64,000 bases of DNA from Cyclaneusma minus. Taxonomy: Eukaryota > Ascomycota > Leotiomycetes > Marthamycetales > Marthamycetaceae. Within the stretch, counting starts at the first letter, position 1; each line of letters opens with the position of its first letter. The stretch lies in NCBI GenBank assembly GCA_037179335.1, contig JAKZHN010000023.1:310001-374000 (forward strand). Direction: 5' to 3'. This document shows, in pieces, positions 12,999 to 23,297 of this stretch. The notes beneath the pieces were generated by a model. The model was not told where the DNA came from, made no database searches, and saw only the letters and a list, made by a program, of their open reading frames with translations. The translations under genes and the position numbers were made by a program.

Positions 12999-13532
12999 AC
13001 TTTTTGCGCTGCGGTTATCAGAGAAGCTTGCTGCCATGCAAGTTACCTGCTGTCACTGTTTGATTGCTTGAGTGGCCTGAAATTTCCCGTGCCAAAGCAG
13101 TGTGTAAAGAAAGACAGGAATTCGTCTTTACTAGATGATCGAGCCGGGTGTGCAAGATTGACCCTGCAAACACTTGACAGAACCGTTCGACCTGAAGACT
13201 TTTCCATTTGAAGCCTAATCCAATAGGGCATTCTTGGCTATGTCTATACCCAGTGGAGAAGTTAGCATCTGCTCTAGGGGCTGGGAAGCTGGACCAAGTT
13301 CACGCCAGCTGGAAGCAAAAATGTAGTAGCTGCGCCGATTGCTGCTGTCAGAGAAACTTGCTGCTGTCACACAGGCTGTCTACGGTCGCTGTTTATTCTT
13401 CTTGAAATGACAGCGAAAATCTCTTACCAGAGAAACATGGCGAGGCTAGCACGAGTCTCTTTCGATTGGGCGAGAACGGCAGATAAGTCTTGTAAAAAAC
13501 ATTATATGTGCTATCTGCTTCACCGATGGTTC

Positions 13533-14240
13533 CAGTGTTTCCGATAGTCCGGCCGGACCAATTTTTTTTGAACCGTACTAATACGGTTTGGCCTTTTTAA
13601 AAATAGTCCAGACCAAAGAAATTTAGTTTGAGCTTTAAATATTCAGTTTCAAACCGTGGTGAAATGGCGAAACCGTGATTTGGACCATTAAGCTATTGCT
13701 TGGCGGGCACGAACCGTTATATACAGCCATTTAATTAATAATAATTCTAATTTAGCGTATATAAATAAAAGCTTAATAAAGTTTTATTTAAAATGCTTTT
13801 AGCTATAAATGCACATAGTTTTTAATAGTAATAGCTAAATTATAAGCTTTTTAAATTTCCAATTTTAAAAATCCAGAAATCCAATTAAAATAATAAGTAT
13901 TAATTCTCTAAATCTAATAAAATAAATTTATAAAAATTAAAAAAAAATATAATAATTGTAATAATTAATAAATTCAATTTTTTATTAATTAATATTATAT
14001 AAATAAATTTTCTTTAATTTTCTAAAATTAATTTACAATTTAAAATATATTTTTAAATTATAAAATTGGCAAAAACAATTTATTGCTATTTTTAGCATAT
14101 CAAATCATAGCGACCATGGTAAGCTTTTAAAACCGCGGTTTGGACCAAATAATTTTGGTTTATGGCTTTTTTAAATAATTTGAAACCGTACTAATACGGT
14201 TTAGGGCCCAAACCGCGGTCTCAGACTATAGGAAACACTG
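13533..14240. mobile_element. hAT-type MITE with 8-bp target duplication
   Basis: A 708-bp very AT-rich element with terminal inverted repeats CAGTGTTTCCGATAGTC / CAGTGTTTCCTATAGTC (one mismatch) and the 8-bp direct repeat GATGGTTC on both sides (13525-13532 and 14241-14248). CAGTG ends and 8-bp duplication are diagnostic of hAT elements. Subterminal AACCGTACTAATACGGTTT palindromes occur near both ends. No coding capacity remains; the TA-rich core suggests RIP. It lies in the body of the unit whose minus-strand TATA box is at 14303. Confidence 0.9.
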
Positions 14241-15389
14241 GATGGTTCACTCTCTCTAAGGCCGTTCCGAAGCCTGTTTAAACATGGCTTTGCTGCGTAC
14301 TTTATTTATACCCAGAAGAGGGGCCACAAGACAGATATGAAAATGCCGAAAACCGGAAAATTTTGACTTAGTGGGGGAAAGTATAGCGTTTTTACCAACT
14401 ACCGCATTTGGGGCTCCGTGCTGTCATGTAGACTATCTTCTGCCGCTGCTAATTCTCAGGATCATTCCGGAATTTCCTTACCCGAGCAATAGTATGGCGA
14501 GTTTCTTTCGGTCGGGTTAGTAGTATGGCGAATCGTTATTCTCTGCGACGATTATCCTTTGTGGCATCTGGTCCATCGGCCATACGACTATGCCTTGTTC
14601 ACAAGGGGTTGCTCGAACATGGCTTTGCTACGGCCCTATTTATACTTAGCGAAGGGGTCACAGGCTAGCTGGTCTGGAAGCTTATAAACTGGGATCAGCT
14701 GACAAAATTTGGGGCAACTACGGCAGACTGCGCACTGCTGCTGTTGGTTGGACTTGCTCCTATCGCGCAAGCTGCCAGCTGTCACTGCTGAAGACTAACT
14801 TCTAAAACCATGACGAAAATAGAGGATGCTCGCCAGAGCAATATGCTGTAAAGCATAAATGGCAGAACTTCGTCTTGATCAGCTGGGCATGGCCAGCTTC
14901 ATTTGCAAAGACCATCAAAATCGATTCTCACCCGATTAATCTTTGAGCTTGCTCAAACATGGGTCTGACAGACGCACTTTTTATACCTAGAGGAAGGGTC
15001 ACCAGCTGGCTACTTCTGGAGGCTGAGAGTCTGAAGTTCGCAGGAACAAGAGGTGGGGAATTACGGTGACCTTTGCACTGCTACTGTCAGAGAGACTTAC
15101 TGCTGTCGCGTGAGCTGCCTCCTGTCGCTGCTGACATCTGATTCTTGGGACGACAACGAAAATTGAAGCTTCTTTCAGGTGCACCGCAAAATAGGAACAG
15201 CAGAAGTTCCTCTTAATTGGGTGGGAGCGGCGAATCCGTTCCTCAATGACTACCCATTATCCATCGTTTGCCGAATAGCATTCTCCGAAGTCTGGCCTGA
15301 ATATGACTTTGCCTGATGCCTCATATATGGTCTAGCTCCTTATATGCAAAAGAGAAAGGAGAGCGAGAAGGTGATCAAAAGTCAGTGTG

Positions 15390-15650
15390 TTGCAGGGCAC
15401 AGCTAGCAAAGCTAGCTTTAGCCATTGGGGGTCTCTTTTTACATAATATAATAATGTGTAAAAAAGCTTATACAACGTTTAACAGGGCTAGAAACAAGCA
15501 CGTAAAAATAAAAGCTGGCTTAACCGGCTATAAGCTATATAAAAAGCGAACTAGATTAGAACTAAGCTATATAGAATAAATAAAAAGGAAAAACTAAAGC
15601 CGCAGCTAACTAGAAATTCTGCCTTAAAGCTGTAAAAACTGACATTTGCA
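15390..15650. other. AT-rich insertion of unknown type between array blocks
   Basis: A low-GC stretch rich in TATAAGCTATATA-like words, unlike the surrounding units. I could not find terminal repeats or target duplications. It may be a decayed transposon fragment. Confidence 0.3.
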
Positions 15651-15949
15651 GAGATTTCGTGGTTAAGGTATTATGGGTGGCCCGTGAAAGCCCCACTGGC
15701 TAAGCGAAGCACCCTGGCCGGCCCCCTAGCCACCTCAACCACGTAACGGTCAGCTGCCTCCTCACCACCATATAACCACATCATTTATATCTCACAGAGA
15801 AGCCGCCAGCGGGTCCAGGAGCCCAATCGGGGACAAGTGTGAGGCACAATCACCGCATCACGTGGGACTTGAGCTGACTTTCACGTGAAGTGCATTGTGC
15901 GGTTGAGTACTCGACGACTCAGCTTAGCGCTGGGCTTTGAACGCAGACT

Positions 15950-18560
15950 CTGTCTATAAAAGGATTCATTCTATCCATTCAAAAAGATCCAGACCGAAGA
16001 CGTATCCCGTACGGTCCGATTACGTGTGGGACTGGAGAGCAGGTCACAGCGATGTATCTTGGTCTCTATCCGAAGTGCTCGTTCGACATCCTCATCGGAC
16101 ATTCTACACAAGTCAAGCGCATCCCAGACCACGCAATTTTCAGGCCAGGTCTCATCTCACTCACCGTTCCCTGAATCTGCCATCGCCATGCCCCCTAGCC
16201 GTCGAGGCTCGAAGTTCACCCTAGGCGAGTTTTGCGCCGTCTTCTTCTCATCTCATCGCATTTCCTCGCCAGAAGCCGAGATTCGAACATGTCTCTTGCT
16301 TCAGGGAGATGAGCTTCACGGCTTCACCTTGTCATCTCCATTACGACCTTTTGGCACATTCGTCGTTCTGCTCTCCAAAAGCCAGAAGACCAGGTGCTTT
16401 TATAGTCCTGGCCGAAGCTGAAACCTCGCTAGATCTATCAAGAGAAAGCCAACTGTCACGTGTTCTTGCTGCGTCGCCATGGCTATAAAATGTAGACTTT
16501 CCTCAACTCCAGGAAGTCAACAAAAGTAGTTGATCGAGCGGCAAAACACAACTATGATGTCAAAGAATTACGGTGGTAACTGGAAAGCAGGAGGCATTAT
16601 CATCCATTCAGTTCTCCAAGCATGCGTTTGTTTCGTCTAACCCGAGCCTCAAGATGATTCTCTGCCGTCAGAGAAGACTGCTGTTGTCGTTTGGTCTTTT
16701 TCTCGGTCCCTGCTGAAACCTACCTTGATACACAAAGGAGGTCCAAGATTGCTACTTTACCGCAGCTATAAAAGGAAGCATCTTCTGGACTCTGGGAAGT
16801 CAAGACTGACAGGCGCCTACCAGAGTATGATGTCGTGGAAAGCGAGTTGCATGCGCCAGTAGAGCCACAAGACACGGATATGATATGTCAGAGAACCTTG
16901 AATAAAAGCCTGGAGCGAGATTCTTCATCCACATCTCCAGAAACGCGTTGGTCTGACTTACTCACCTCCCAGAAAGGTTCCCTGGGGTCGGAGAAGACTA
17001 CTGCTGTCGTTCGATCTTCCCATACTCTCTCCTCTCGCTGAAATCTCGCTAAACTTCGCATAAGAGCGCCAGGCACGTGTGTTTGTGCCGTTGCCACAGC
17101 TATAAAAGCAAGCACCATCTTACTCCAAAGAGCCAAGACCGAATAGCATTCGATCACGCCTCACCGAACTTGGAGAGCGAGGTGCAAGCGCTCATCGAGC
17201 CACAAGTCACGATCATCGTGTCGAAAAACCTTGACTGAAAGCTTGAAGCACTTCTCTTCCCGCAGACCTCGTAACATGCGCTGGCCTACCTCGAACCTCG
17301 CGGCCTTTTCCTGCTGTCGACAAAGTCCGCTACTCTCGCCCGGCCCTCTAACAATTCTTCAGTAGGAAGTTCCTTCAGGCAGTCTCAGACATCGGGGCAG
17401 GGCCCTCGACTTTTCATAACCTTGAAGTCGAAAATTTGGTCACTGAGACATCCCTCGTCCGAGACCGTCCTAAGTCGGCTGGATCGCATTGCATTTTTCT
17501 GATGACAGCAGAGCAGATCTTTGCCTCCTTTTATACCACAACTGCCAGTCTGCAGGCACTATTGGACACGCGACACATGTTTTCACAAGCCACACTCGCT
17601 TAGCCCTTTTGCCTGCTAGCCAGTAGGTATATAAGGGGGTCAAGCTGCTGTTCTTAGCCAGCAACTGGAGAAACTGTCAGCGGAAGGCTTGATGCATGCG
17701 CCAACTGAGACCGACAAGCCCCGGAACTTTGATTCCACCAAATCGATGAGATTTCTGCTACGATGGTAGCTAATTTCTGGAACTGAACTCTTCCTAATTT
17801 TCTGGGACCTAGCATGGTGAGCTGCTGTCGTCTGCGTACCTGTTGTTGCGCAGAGCAAGTGCTGCTGATCTGCCATGATCCAGGCTGGGAAGGTTCTCTT
17901 CTTTGCGGATATATGTCGCGGCTGTTCTAGTACCGCCGAAACTGTGTTGCTGATGCCGGATATCGATACGTCTATCGATCCATTCTACCTAGCTACAGGT
18001 ATAAAATGACCATAAGACGAGAGTTTCACAGAAGTGAGCCTCAAAGGTCTTGCTCGCCTTCGTATGCATGACCTGGTCCTTTCTGTAATCGATCGTCATA
18101 AGAAACTAGGTCGAAGGGTGGCTTGAGAAGTCGACCCTTCCCGGTGTTTCTTGTACGAACTGTCTCTGGAGATGCATCATATCGTAGGGAGATGGGCTAT
18201 ATATAGGTCATGATGCCTCGCTTTGGTAGCGCTCAAACGTCCAACGGTCCAACACTTTCGACCGCCACTCACGTGTGTTGAAGCCGTGGTGCAAAAGCGA
18301 ATCCTAGTAGCTGCGCATCCTACCCGTTACTTACGGTATGCTCTTCGCACTAGTGTATTACAAGGAGCCTCAAGTTCGTGTTCACAATATCAAAATCGCG
18401 CACCAGACGGCTGCTGTCGGCAAGAACTGCTGCTGTCGCTAACTCCTTCTAGCACCGACATGAAGTGCAGTCCCCCCTAAAATTTTCCACACAAACAAGC
18501 CCAATTCCTGTTCTCTCCATGTTTCTTGAGCTATATAAGGAGCCCCTGCTCCTCCTTCGA
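15950..18560 (+). repeat. Class III array: GCTATAAAAG units on the plus strand
   Basis: Looser plus-strand units. TATA boxes at 15955, 16484, 16767, 17101, 17628, 18000, 18199 and 18532 (TATAAAAGG, TATAAAATG or TATATAAGG). CTGCTGTCG-type sites lie roughly 80-150 bp upstream of several of them: near 16676, 17003, 17504 (as GACAGCAG), 17823 and the pair at 18410/18429, whose cores are again 19 bp apart. The first two and the 18199 box lack a clear motif. A CCAAGACCG-like segment follows the boxes at 16767 and 17101. Bodies of the 16767 and 17101 units align (GAGCCACAAG, AACCTTGA) but their frames are interrupted at different points. Confidence 0.6.
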
Positions 18561-18749
18561 GGGTCAAGCGCCTCTTGGCCGGACAATGAGACGCACGTTG
18601 ACCGGAAGCCAACGGAACAGCCCTGAAAACTGGGTAGTTCGATATTCAACCCAGGGCCAAGTTTCCTACCAGATTTCCCAGCAGCTTCATCAGATGCATA
18701 CCCGCAGTATGAAACAGCGATGAAACTTATCCCGCTATTGCTTTCCACA

Positions 18750-19500
18750 ATCACCGTTGTGCTTCACAATCCCTATTGGTCTTCCCAGTCGCCATTGTGC
18801 TTCCCAATTACTGCTGTGCTTCCCAGTTGCTGCCGTCTTTTCCACTTAGCACTCTCTATCGACACAAAAACCGCGTACCGACATCGAGCTCTACAAACGC
18901 ACCCAACATCTCGCCTATCATAAGCCAACGGCGAAAACTCGCAGCAGTGCGCCGTTGCCACCAGCTCTCTCCATCTATCGATCGCGTGAAAATTGGAACT
19001 TCTGATCCTCAAGAAGACAAGTCAGGAGCGCAATATATACCCGTGCGTGGGAAGAGCCTCGCACGTGGGTCTGAGAATCAGCACCTTTATGCCTCAGCTT
19101 AAGACACGTGCCGTGCCAATACCGGGGTTGTTCGCCAGCTAGGCATATATACCTAAATCTGCAATGGAAAGAAGCTTAAGCTGTCACGGCAGAGACCTGC
19201 AGAACAGAAAGCGGCTGAGTGAATGAACTCAAGACTGGAAAACATGCGAGCACCGCAGCCACTGACTGCTACCGGGATTCGCGCCAAAACAAAAATCGAC
19301 CAAAAATAATACAAAAAATTCAGCTGGTCTCCCGGTAGCAGTTGAATCCCCACCTGTGTGCCTACAGGTTTAATTTGGCCACAAACACCACTTCTATTGA
19401 TGTACTAATCTTTCGAGTTTCCTTTGTATCCGAGCCAGGAAGCCCATGGTATTTGATATGTTTCTGTTGACTGTTTTGAATCTATAAGGTCCTGAAGCTG
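18750..19500. other. Intergenic region with weak TATA-like elements
   Basis: After the class III block. TATATAC-type words occur near 19033 and 19145 (better read on the minus strand) without CTGCTGTC partners. Short clustered direct repeats such as GCTTCCCA occur near 18780-18830. No gene recognised. Confidence 0.4.
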
Positions 19501-19509
19501 TCAATCGCC

Positions 19510-19640
19510 CAAGTAGTAAGACCCCAAACCGGCATCCAATCAATGCATTCCGAGCCACTCAGTTCGTCCGGTAGAAATCGGGCACAAGGGGCTCCCCCGG
19601 CCCCCGCCCCAAATTCCAATTCACTCGCGGGTGTCCACAT
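19510..19640 (+). repeat. Dispersed repeat, copy 1 (tRNA-like boxes)
   Basis: Shares an ordered set of blocks with 24150-24265: GTAAGxCCCCAAACCGGCA, then GAGCCACTCAGTTCGTCCGG, GGTAGAAATC, a G-rich run, CAATTCA and CGGGTGTC followed by a T-rich tail. The first and second blocks resemble the A and B boxes of an RNA polymerase III promoter, so a SINE of tRNA origin is possible, but box B is imperfect. Confidence 0.45.
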
Positions 19641-19959
19641 ATTTTGTTTCTTCTCTTTGCCGAATGCATTTTTATTTCTTCTTTCACCATATATTTTGCA
19701 TCCAGTCCAAGCATATCATGAATCTTCCTGATTGTACCTTCCTGTCTCGCTCCGCAAAAAGATGACCGCTTTATAGATGACGCTAGAAATATGCTACCAA
19801 ATAACAGGAACGCTGGCTAGTATCCCTTCCTAACTCCGAGAAACCGGCATACCCATATCATATAGTCCTCATATGCACAACCTTCACTCTCAAAATCCCG
19901 TTCAATATATATGCAAAGTCCCGTCTTCCATCATCTCCATCATCATCAACAGGCTCAAA

Positions 19960-21615
19960 TCACGCAAACGGCGTGTTCCCATCAACAGTCAACTGCGTCG
20001 TAACCTCCCACTTCACCCCCGCCCCCTTCCCATACCCACCGCCCAACCTCTCCTTAACACACTTCCCCACCCTCTCCTTCACCCTCGCCAACCCCCCCTC
20101 ATCCATCGTCCTCTCCTTAACCCTGAGTTTCAAATTCGCCATGCAAAGCCCATAATGCACCTGCCAAAACCGCGCTTCCTCCACCGCCGCCACCTCGCCA
20201 TCGTCTTCAATCTCGCGAACCACAGCTTTCACAGACACGTCTGTGGATGCTGGATTGTAGGACATTAGGAGCATGCGACCCTGCGCGATGGCTAGGCGTA
20301 CGCCTAATGCGAACATGGACACGGCGATTAGGGTGCAGAGGAGCCGGTCGAGCCAGAGATAGAAGGTTATGCTGAGCAAAGGGAGGACGAGCATGACGAA
20401 ACTGCAGCTCAGTGTGAGGAAATGGCTCGGGTTAGAGAGCACACTCGGGAGGCTCGAAATATACGCAAAGCGCATCGCCTTCCCAATGCGTGCATGATTC
20501 TTCAACCCAATGGCGCTCACCAGCGTAGCGCCGATCGCAAACAATGCTGCAGAATCCACGGAACCGGGCGATACGCGCGCATGATTATGTTCGTGATGCG
20601 GCTCATGAGATCCTAGCGATTCAAGCACGTGTTTCAAATTATGGCTCACAAGATCAAAGCCCATGAAGAGCAAAAACACACTCATTGCAAAACCCGCCAG
20701 TACTTCCGCTCTCTCAAGGCCAAAAGGATGGCGTATCGAGCTGCGTTTCCAGACTTCAAAATTGCAGAATACGTCGACACCGACGCAGATGGATGCGCTG
20801 AGGGCATCGAAGAAAATTAGATGGGAGAGGGCGGTTAGGGCAAGGGAGCCGTGGGCGCTGAAGGCAACGTAGGCGGCGACGAGGAGGTGGCAGAGACACC
20901 AGCAGATGCGCGTGGTTTGCTCGAAGGACATGGATTTGTAGGCTTCGAGGAAGGTGGGGATAGGGAGGGAGGCGGGGAGGGCGAGGGGGGCGCGGGGAGG
21001 GGGTTCTTGGAAGATTTGGTATTGGGCGGAGATGCTAGAGTGTTTGTAGCGGTGGCCGCGACGTTGTCCTATACCACCCTACAGAACAAATTTGTTAGTT
21101 GAAGGATTCGAAGCGCGAGTTGACGATGACTTTCTTCTCTTGACTTCAAGTTGTTGACGGTCTCTGCTCTTGACTTCAAGTTGTTGACGGTCTCGCCCCC
21201 TAAGCGCAAGTTGTGGATGACGGCGACGACTCACTGAAGCTTTCGATATCGACCCAGCCGAATAAGTCTGAGTCTGGAAATTGAACGGCCCGTTCCCAGG
21301 CGAAGCAGACAGCGGCGGTCCCATACTGCCATCACTCTGCAGCGTACCCGTATTGCTAAAAGCCGGCGAAGCCATGGGACTCGCCATGCTCCCAAAAGCG
21401 TTCGGCAATCGATCGTCCATCGGCGACAAGCAATTCGGATCTTGGATTCTCAGAGACTGCGGACGCGCATGTCGGGATGAGCTTTCGGTCTTGGGGCGGG
21501 TGAAGTCGAGATCGGCATCCCCTGGCCACTTGTTGGCACCATCCTCATCGGGAATAGGCGTGGGCGGCGTAGGGGTGCGAGGAGGGGCGGGTATCAGCCG
21601 GTGAGTGTCTGCCAT
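19960..21615 (-). CDS. ZRG17: Cation-diffusion-facilitator zinc transporter, Zrg17 type
   Basis: ER/secretory-pathway zinc transporter subunit, in yeast the partner of Msc2. Exon 1 is 21235-21615 and exon 2 is 19960-21078, giving 499 residues. The intron begins GTGAGT, has AACTAAC near its end and finishes TTCTGTAG; reading through it would stop at once. The N-terminal 125 residues are Pro/Ser-rich and cytosolic. Exon 2 opens with the family segment GHRYKHSSISAQYQIFQEP and continues with membrane spans bearing SHLIFFDAL and HPFGLERAEVLAGF, a His-rich loop (HEPHHEHNH) and a soluble C-terminal CDF domain. It is transcribed divergently from the gene at 22197. Zrg17 rather than another CDF is supported by the pre-domain segment and the weak metal-site residues. 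Confidence 0.88.
21137..21194. repeat. Tandem duplication inside the ZRG17 intron
   Basis: Two identical 28-bp copies (21137-21164 and 21167-21194), period 30 bp, containing GACTTCAAGTTGTTGACGG. They lie wholly within the intron, so they do not alter the protein; they explain why the intron is long (156 nt) for this genome. Confidence 0.85.
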
Positions 21616-22196
21616 GGCTGCGGCGGGTGTGAGATCTCAGTGCTATCGAAGATTCATGTGGATTGGAGGGAGCAGGGGATGGGGCTGTGGAATGCCGTTT
21701 GGGGGTTGCACGGATGATTGTTGGTGCAGAAGAGAAGGTGGATTTTTCTCGTAAATGTTTCTTTCAGCCTTGCCTCAGCACCAACGTTTGCGACACGACT
21801 TTCACGACTTTTGACTTTCTCCAGGTCTCCAAGGTTCACGTTGCCAGGGAAAGGAGAGAAAGGGGTGGGTGCCACACTGCAGCCCGATGCACAACGTCTT
21901 TGTGCTAGCGTCTTGGCATCACCGGCGTGGTGCACCTTAATTGTGCAACGGCCGTGCGTCAGGCTCAAGATTCAAGGCTGATGTGCGCTATCAGATGTCA
22001 AGTGAAACTGAGAACTGTTCGAATGATTCCTTCCCACGGCCCAAAAAATCGTCAGCTACGTTCTTGAATCAATCGTACTCTGTGTCAGGGGCACTCGAAC
22101 GCCCTTTCCCGAGCCCGCCATAGCAATGCGCCTGCGATCTAAGCGACCCTCTGCCATCGAATAAGCCCCTGTGATGGTCTGCCACCTGTGAAGAGC
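21616..22196. other. Divergent promoter region of ZRG17 and the membrane-protein gene
   Basis: About 580 bp between two start codons. Short open stretches on both strands are not conserved in any way I can recognise. No repeat seen. Confidence 0.6.
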
Positions 22197-23297
22197 ATGG
22201 AAAATGGTCCAAACGCGATTGGCATCAGCCCGGGGGGAAGTGGAGGAGCAGGACACAGGCGGTCACTATCCGGCGGCATCTTGTCTCGCCTCTCCCTCCT
22301 ACGGCCCTCCACCGATGAGAACACTCGACCATCGGAGAGGAATGTAGACGACAACATTGGCGCATCTCAGGCAGCCTCATCGGCAGGCAATGCGACATCC
22401 CCGACGTCTCCGACATCTCCCAAGCCCAGTACGTCGAAATCTGCAAGTCGGGCCATGGCAGAAATAATGGCGCAACAGCGGACGCGGAAACGGAAAGGCT
22501 CTCTGCGCAAAGCCGCTCTGCTAGGACGAGGCGCACAGCGACAAAGCCAGGAATTAATCGACATAAAGACTTCCTCTCTAGAAGCTACCTACGGTCCCAG
22601 GAGTCCTACATCGCCCGAAGAACCGAGTGCCGAAATACACATCTACAGTCCGAAAGCCCAGAAAGGTTCGAATACTACTCCCAGGCCTTCAATGGATGGC
22701 TTTGCGAGCAGGGCGAATAACGGCCTACGCCCGATCCACACGAAGGTCCCCGACTCGAATGAAATGCCGCCTGTCATCTCGCCGACTGGCGCTATAAGTC
22801 CTACGATGACCTATACATCGACTACAGACGACGAAGAACCCCTCTCCATGCCCCCCACCGCCCTCCCCTCCACCTCCTACTTCACGCCGCAACCCGCCCC
22901 TCCCAGCCACAGCGCCGTCCACCGTCGGCGTCCCCAACTAACGCACAAACCCACGTCCCCCCTCTCCATCGGCGCCCTCAGCACGCACCCCACCATCCCT
23001 CCCTCCACGCCCGACTGGGACTACAGCAGCACCGAATGGTGGGGCTGGATAATCCTTTTGTGCACATGGATCGTATTCGTCGTTGGCATGGGTTCTTGTC
23101 TCGGTATATGGAGTTGGGCTTGGGACGTGGGAGAAACGCCTTATGCGCCGCCGGAACTGGAAGATGATCCTACGTTGCCGATTGTGGGGTATTATCCGGC
23201 GTTGATGATCTTGACGGGCGTTATGGCGTGGGTTTGGGTTGTGGTTGCTTGGGTGGGAATGAAGTATTTTAGGCATGCTAAGATTAGTGGGGATTGA
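22197..23297 (+). CDS. Conserved-looking fungal two-span membrane protein, function unknown
   Basis: I do not recognise a named family. The product is 366 residues from the ATG at 22197; a GTG three codons upstream is not used. The first 270 residues are disordered and rich in Ser, Pro and Thr (TSPTSPTSPKPSTSK), with a basic stretch QQRTRKRKGSLRKAALL. The C-terminal 90 residues hold two hydrophobic spans, WIILLCTWIVFVVGMGSCLG and ALMILTGVMAWVWVVVAWVG, separated by an acidic Pro-rich loop (PPELEDDPTLP). The arrangement suggests a cytosolic tail anchored in a membrane by a hairpin. No signal peptide. It sits divergently from ZRG17, 580 bp away. Single exon; an upstream exon cannot be excluded. 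Confidence 0.75.
   Translation: MENGPNAIGISPGGSGGAGHRRSLSGGILSRLSLLRPSTDENTRPSERNVDDNIGASQAASSAGNATSPTSPTSPKPSTSKSASRAMAEIMAQQRTRKRKGSLRKAALLGRGAQRQSQELIDIKTSSLEATYGPRSPTSPEEPSAEIHIYSPKAQKGSNTTPRPSMDGFASRANNGLRPIHTKVPDSNEMPPVISPTGAISPTMTYTSTTDDEEPLSMPPTALPSTSYFTPQPAPPSHSAVHRRRPQLTHKPTSPLSIGALSTHPTIPPSTPDWDYSSTEWWGWIILLCTWIVFVVGMGSCLGIWSWAWDVGETPYAPPELEDDPTLPIVGYYPALMILTGVMAWVWVVVAWVGMKYFRHAKISGD

Larger units (their letters stand above)
11920..15330 (-). repeat. Class II array, left block: TATAAATA units on the minus strand
   Basis: Orientation reverses here. On the minus strand the order is GACAGCAG sites, 80-110 bp, then GGTATAAATA. TATA boxes (plus-strand coordinates, read as TATTTATACC) lie at 12163, 12471 (weak), 12784, 13241 (weak), 14303, 14637 and 14979. 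Upstream motif pairs sit near 11958 (single), 12243/12288, 12575, 13040, 13342/13361, 14418, 14750 and 15085. In the pair at 13342 the two CTGCTGTC copies are 19 bp apart. Shared body segments such as GAGTGGCCTGAAATTTCCC (12617 and 13072) show descent by duplication. Unit length without insertions is about 300-350 bp. No conserved reading frame was seen. Confidence 0.7.

Noticed and set aside
16835..17220. Possible small conserved peptide in class III units (ESELHAPVEPQ / ESEVQALIEPQ)
   Set aside because: Two units align, but neither segment begins with ATG and the frames end at different places; DNA-level descent explains the similarity.
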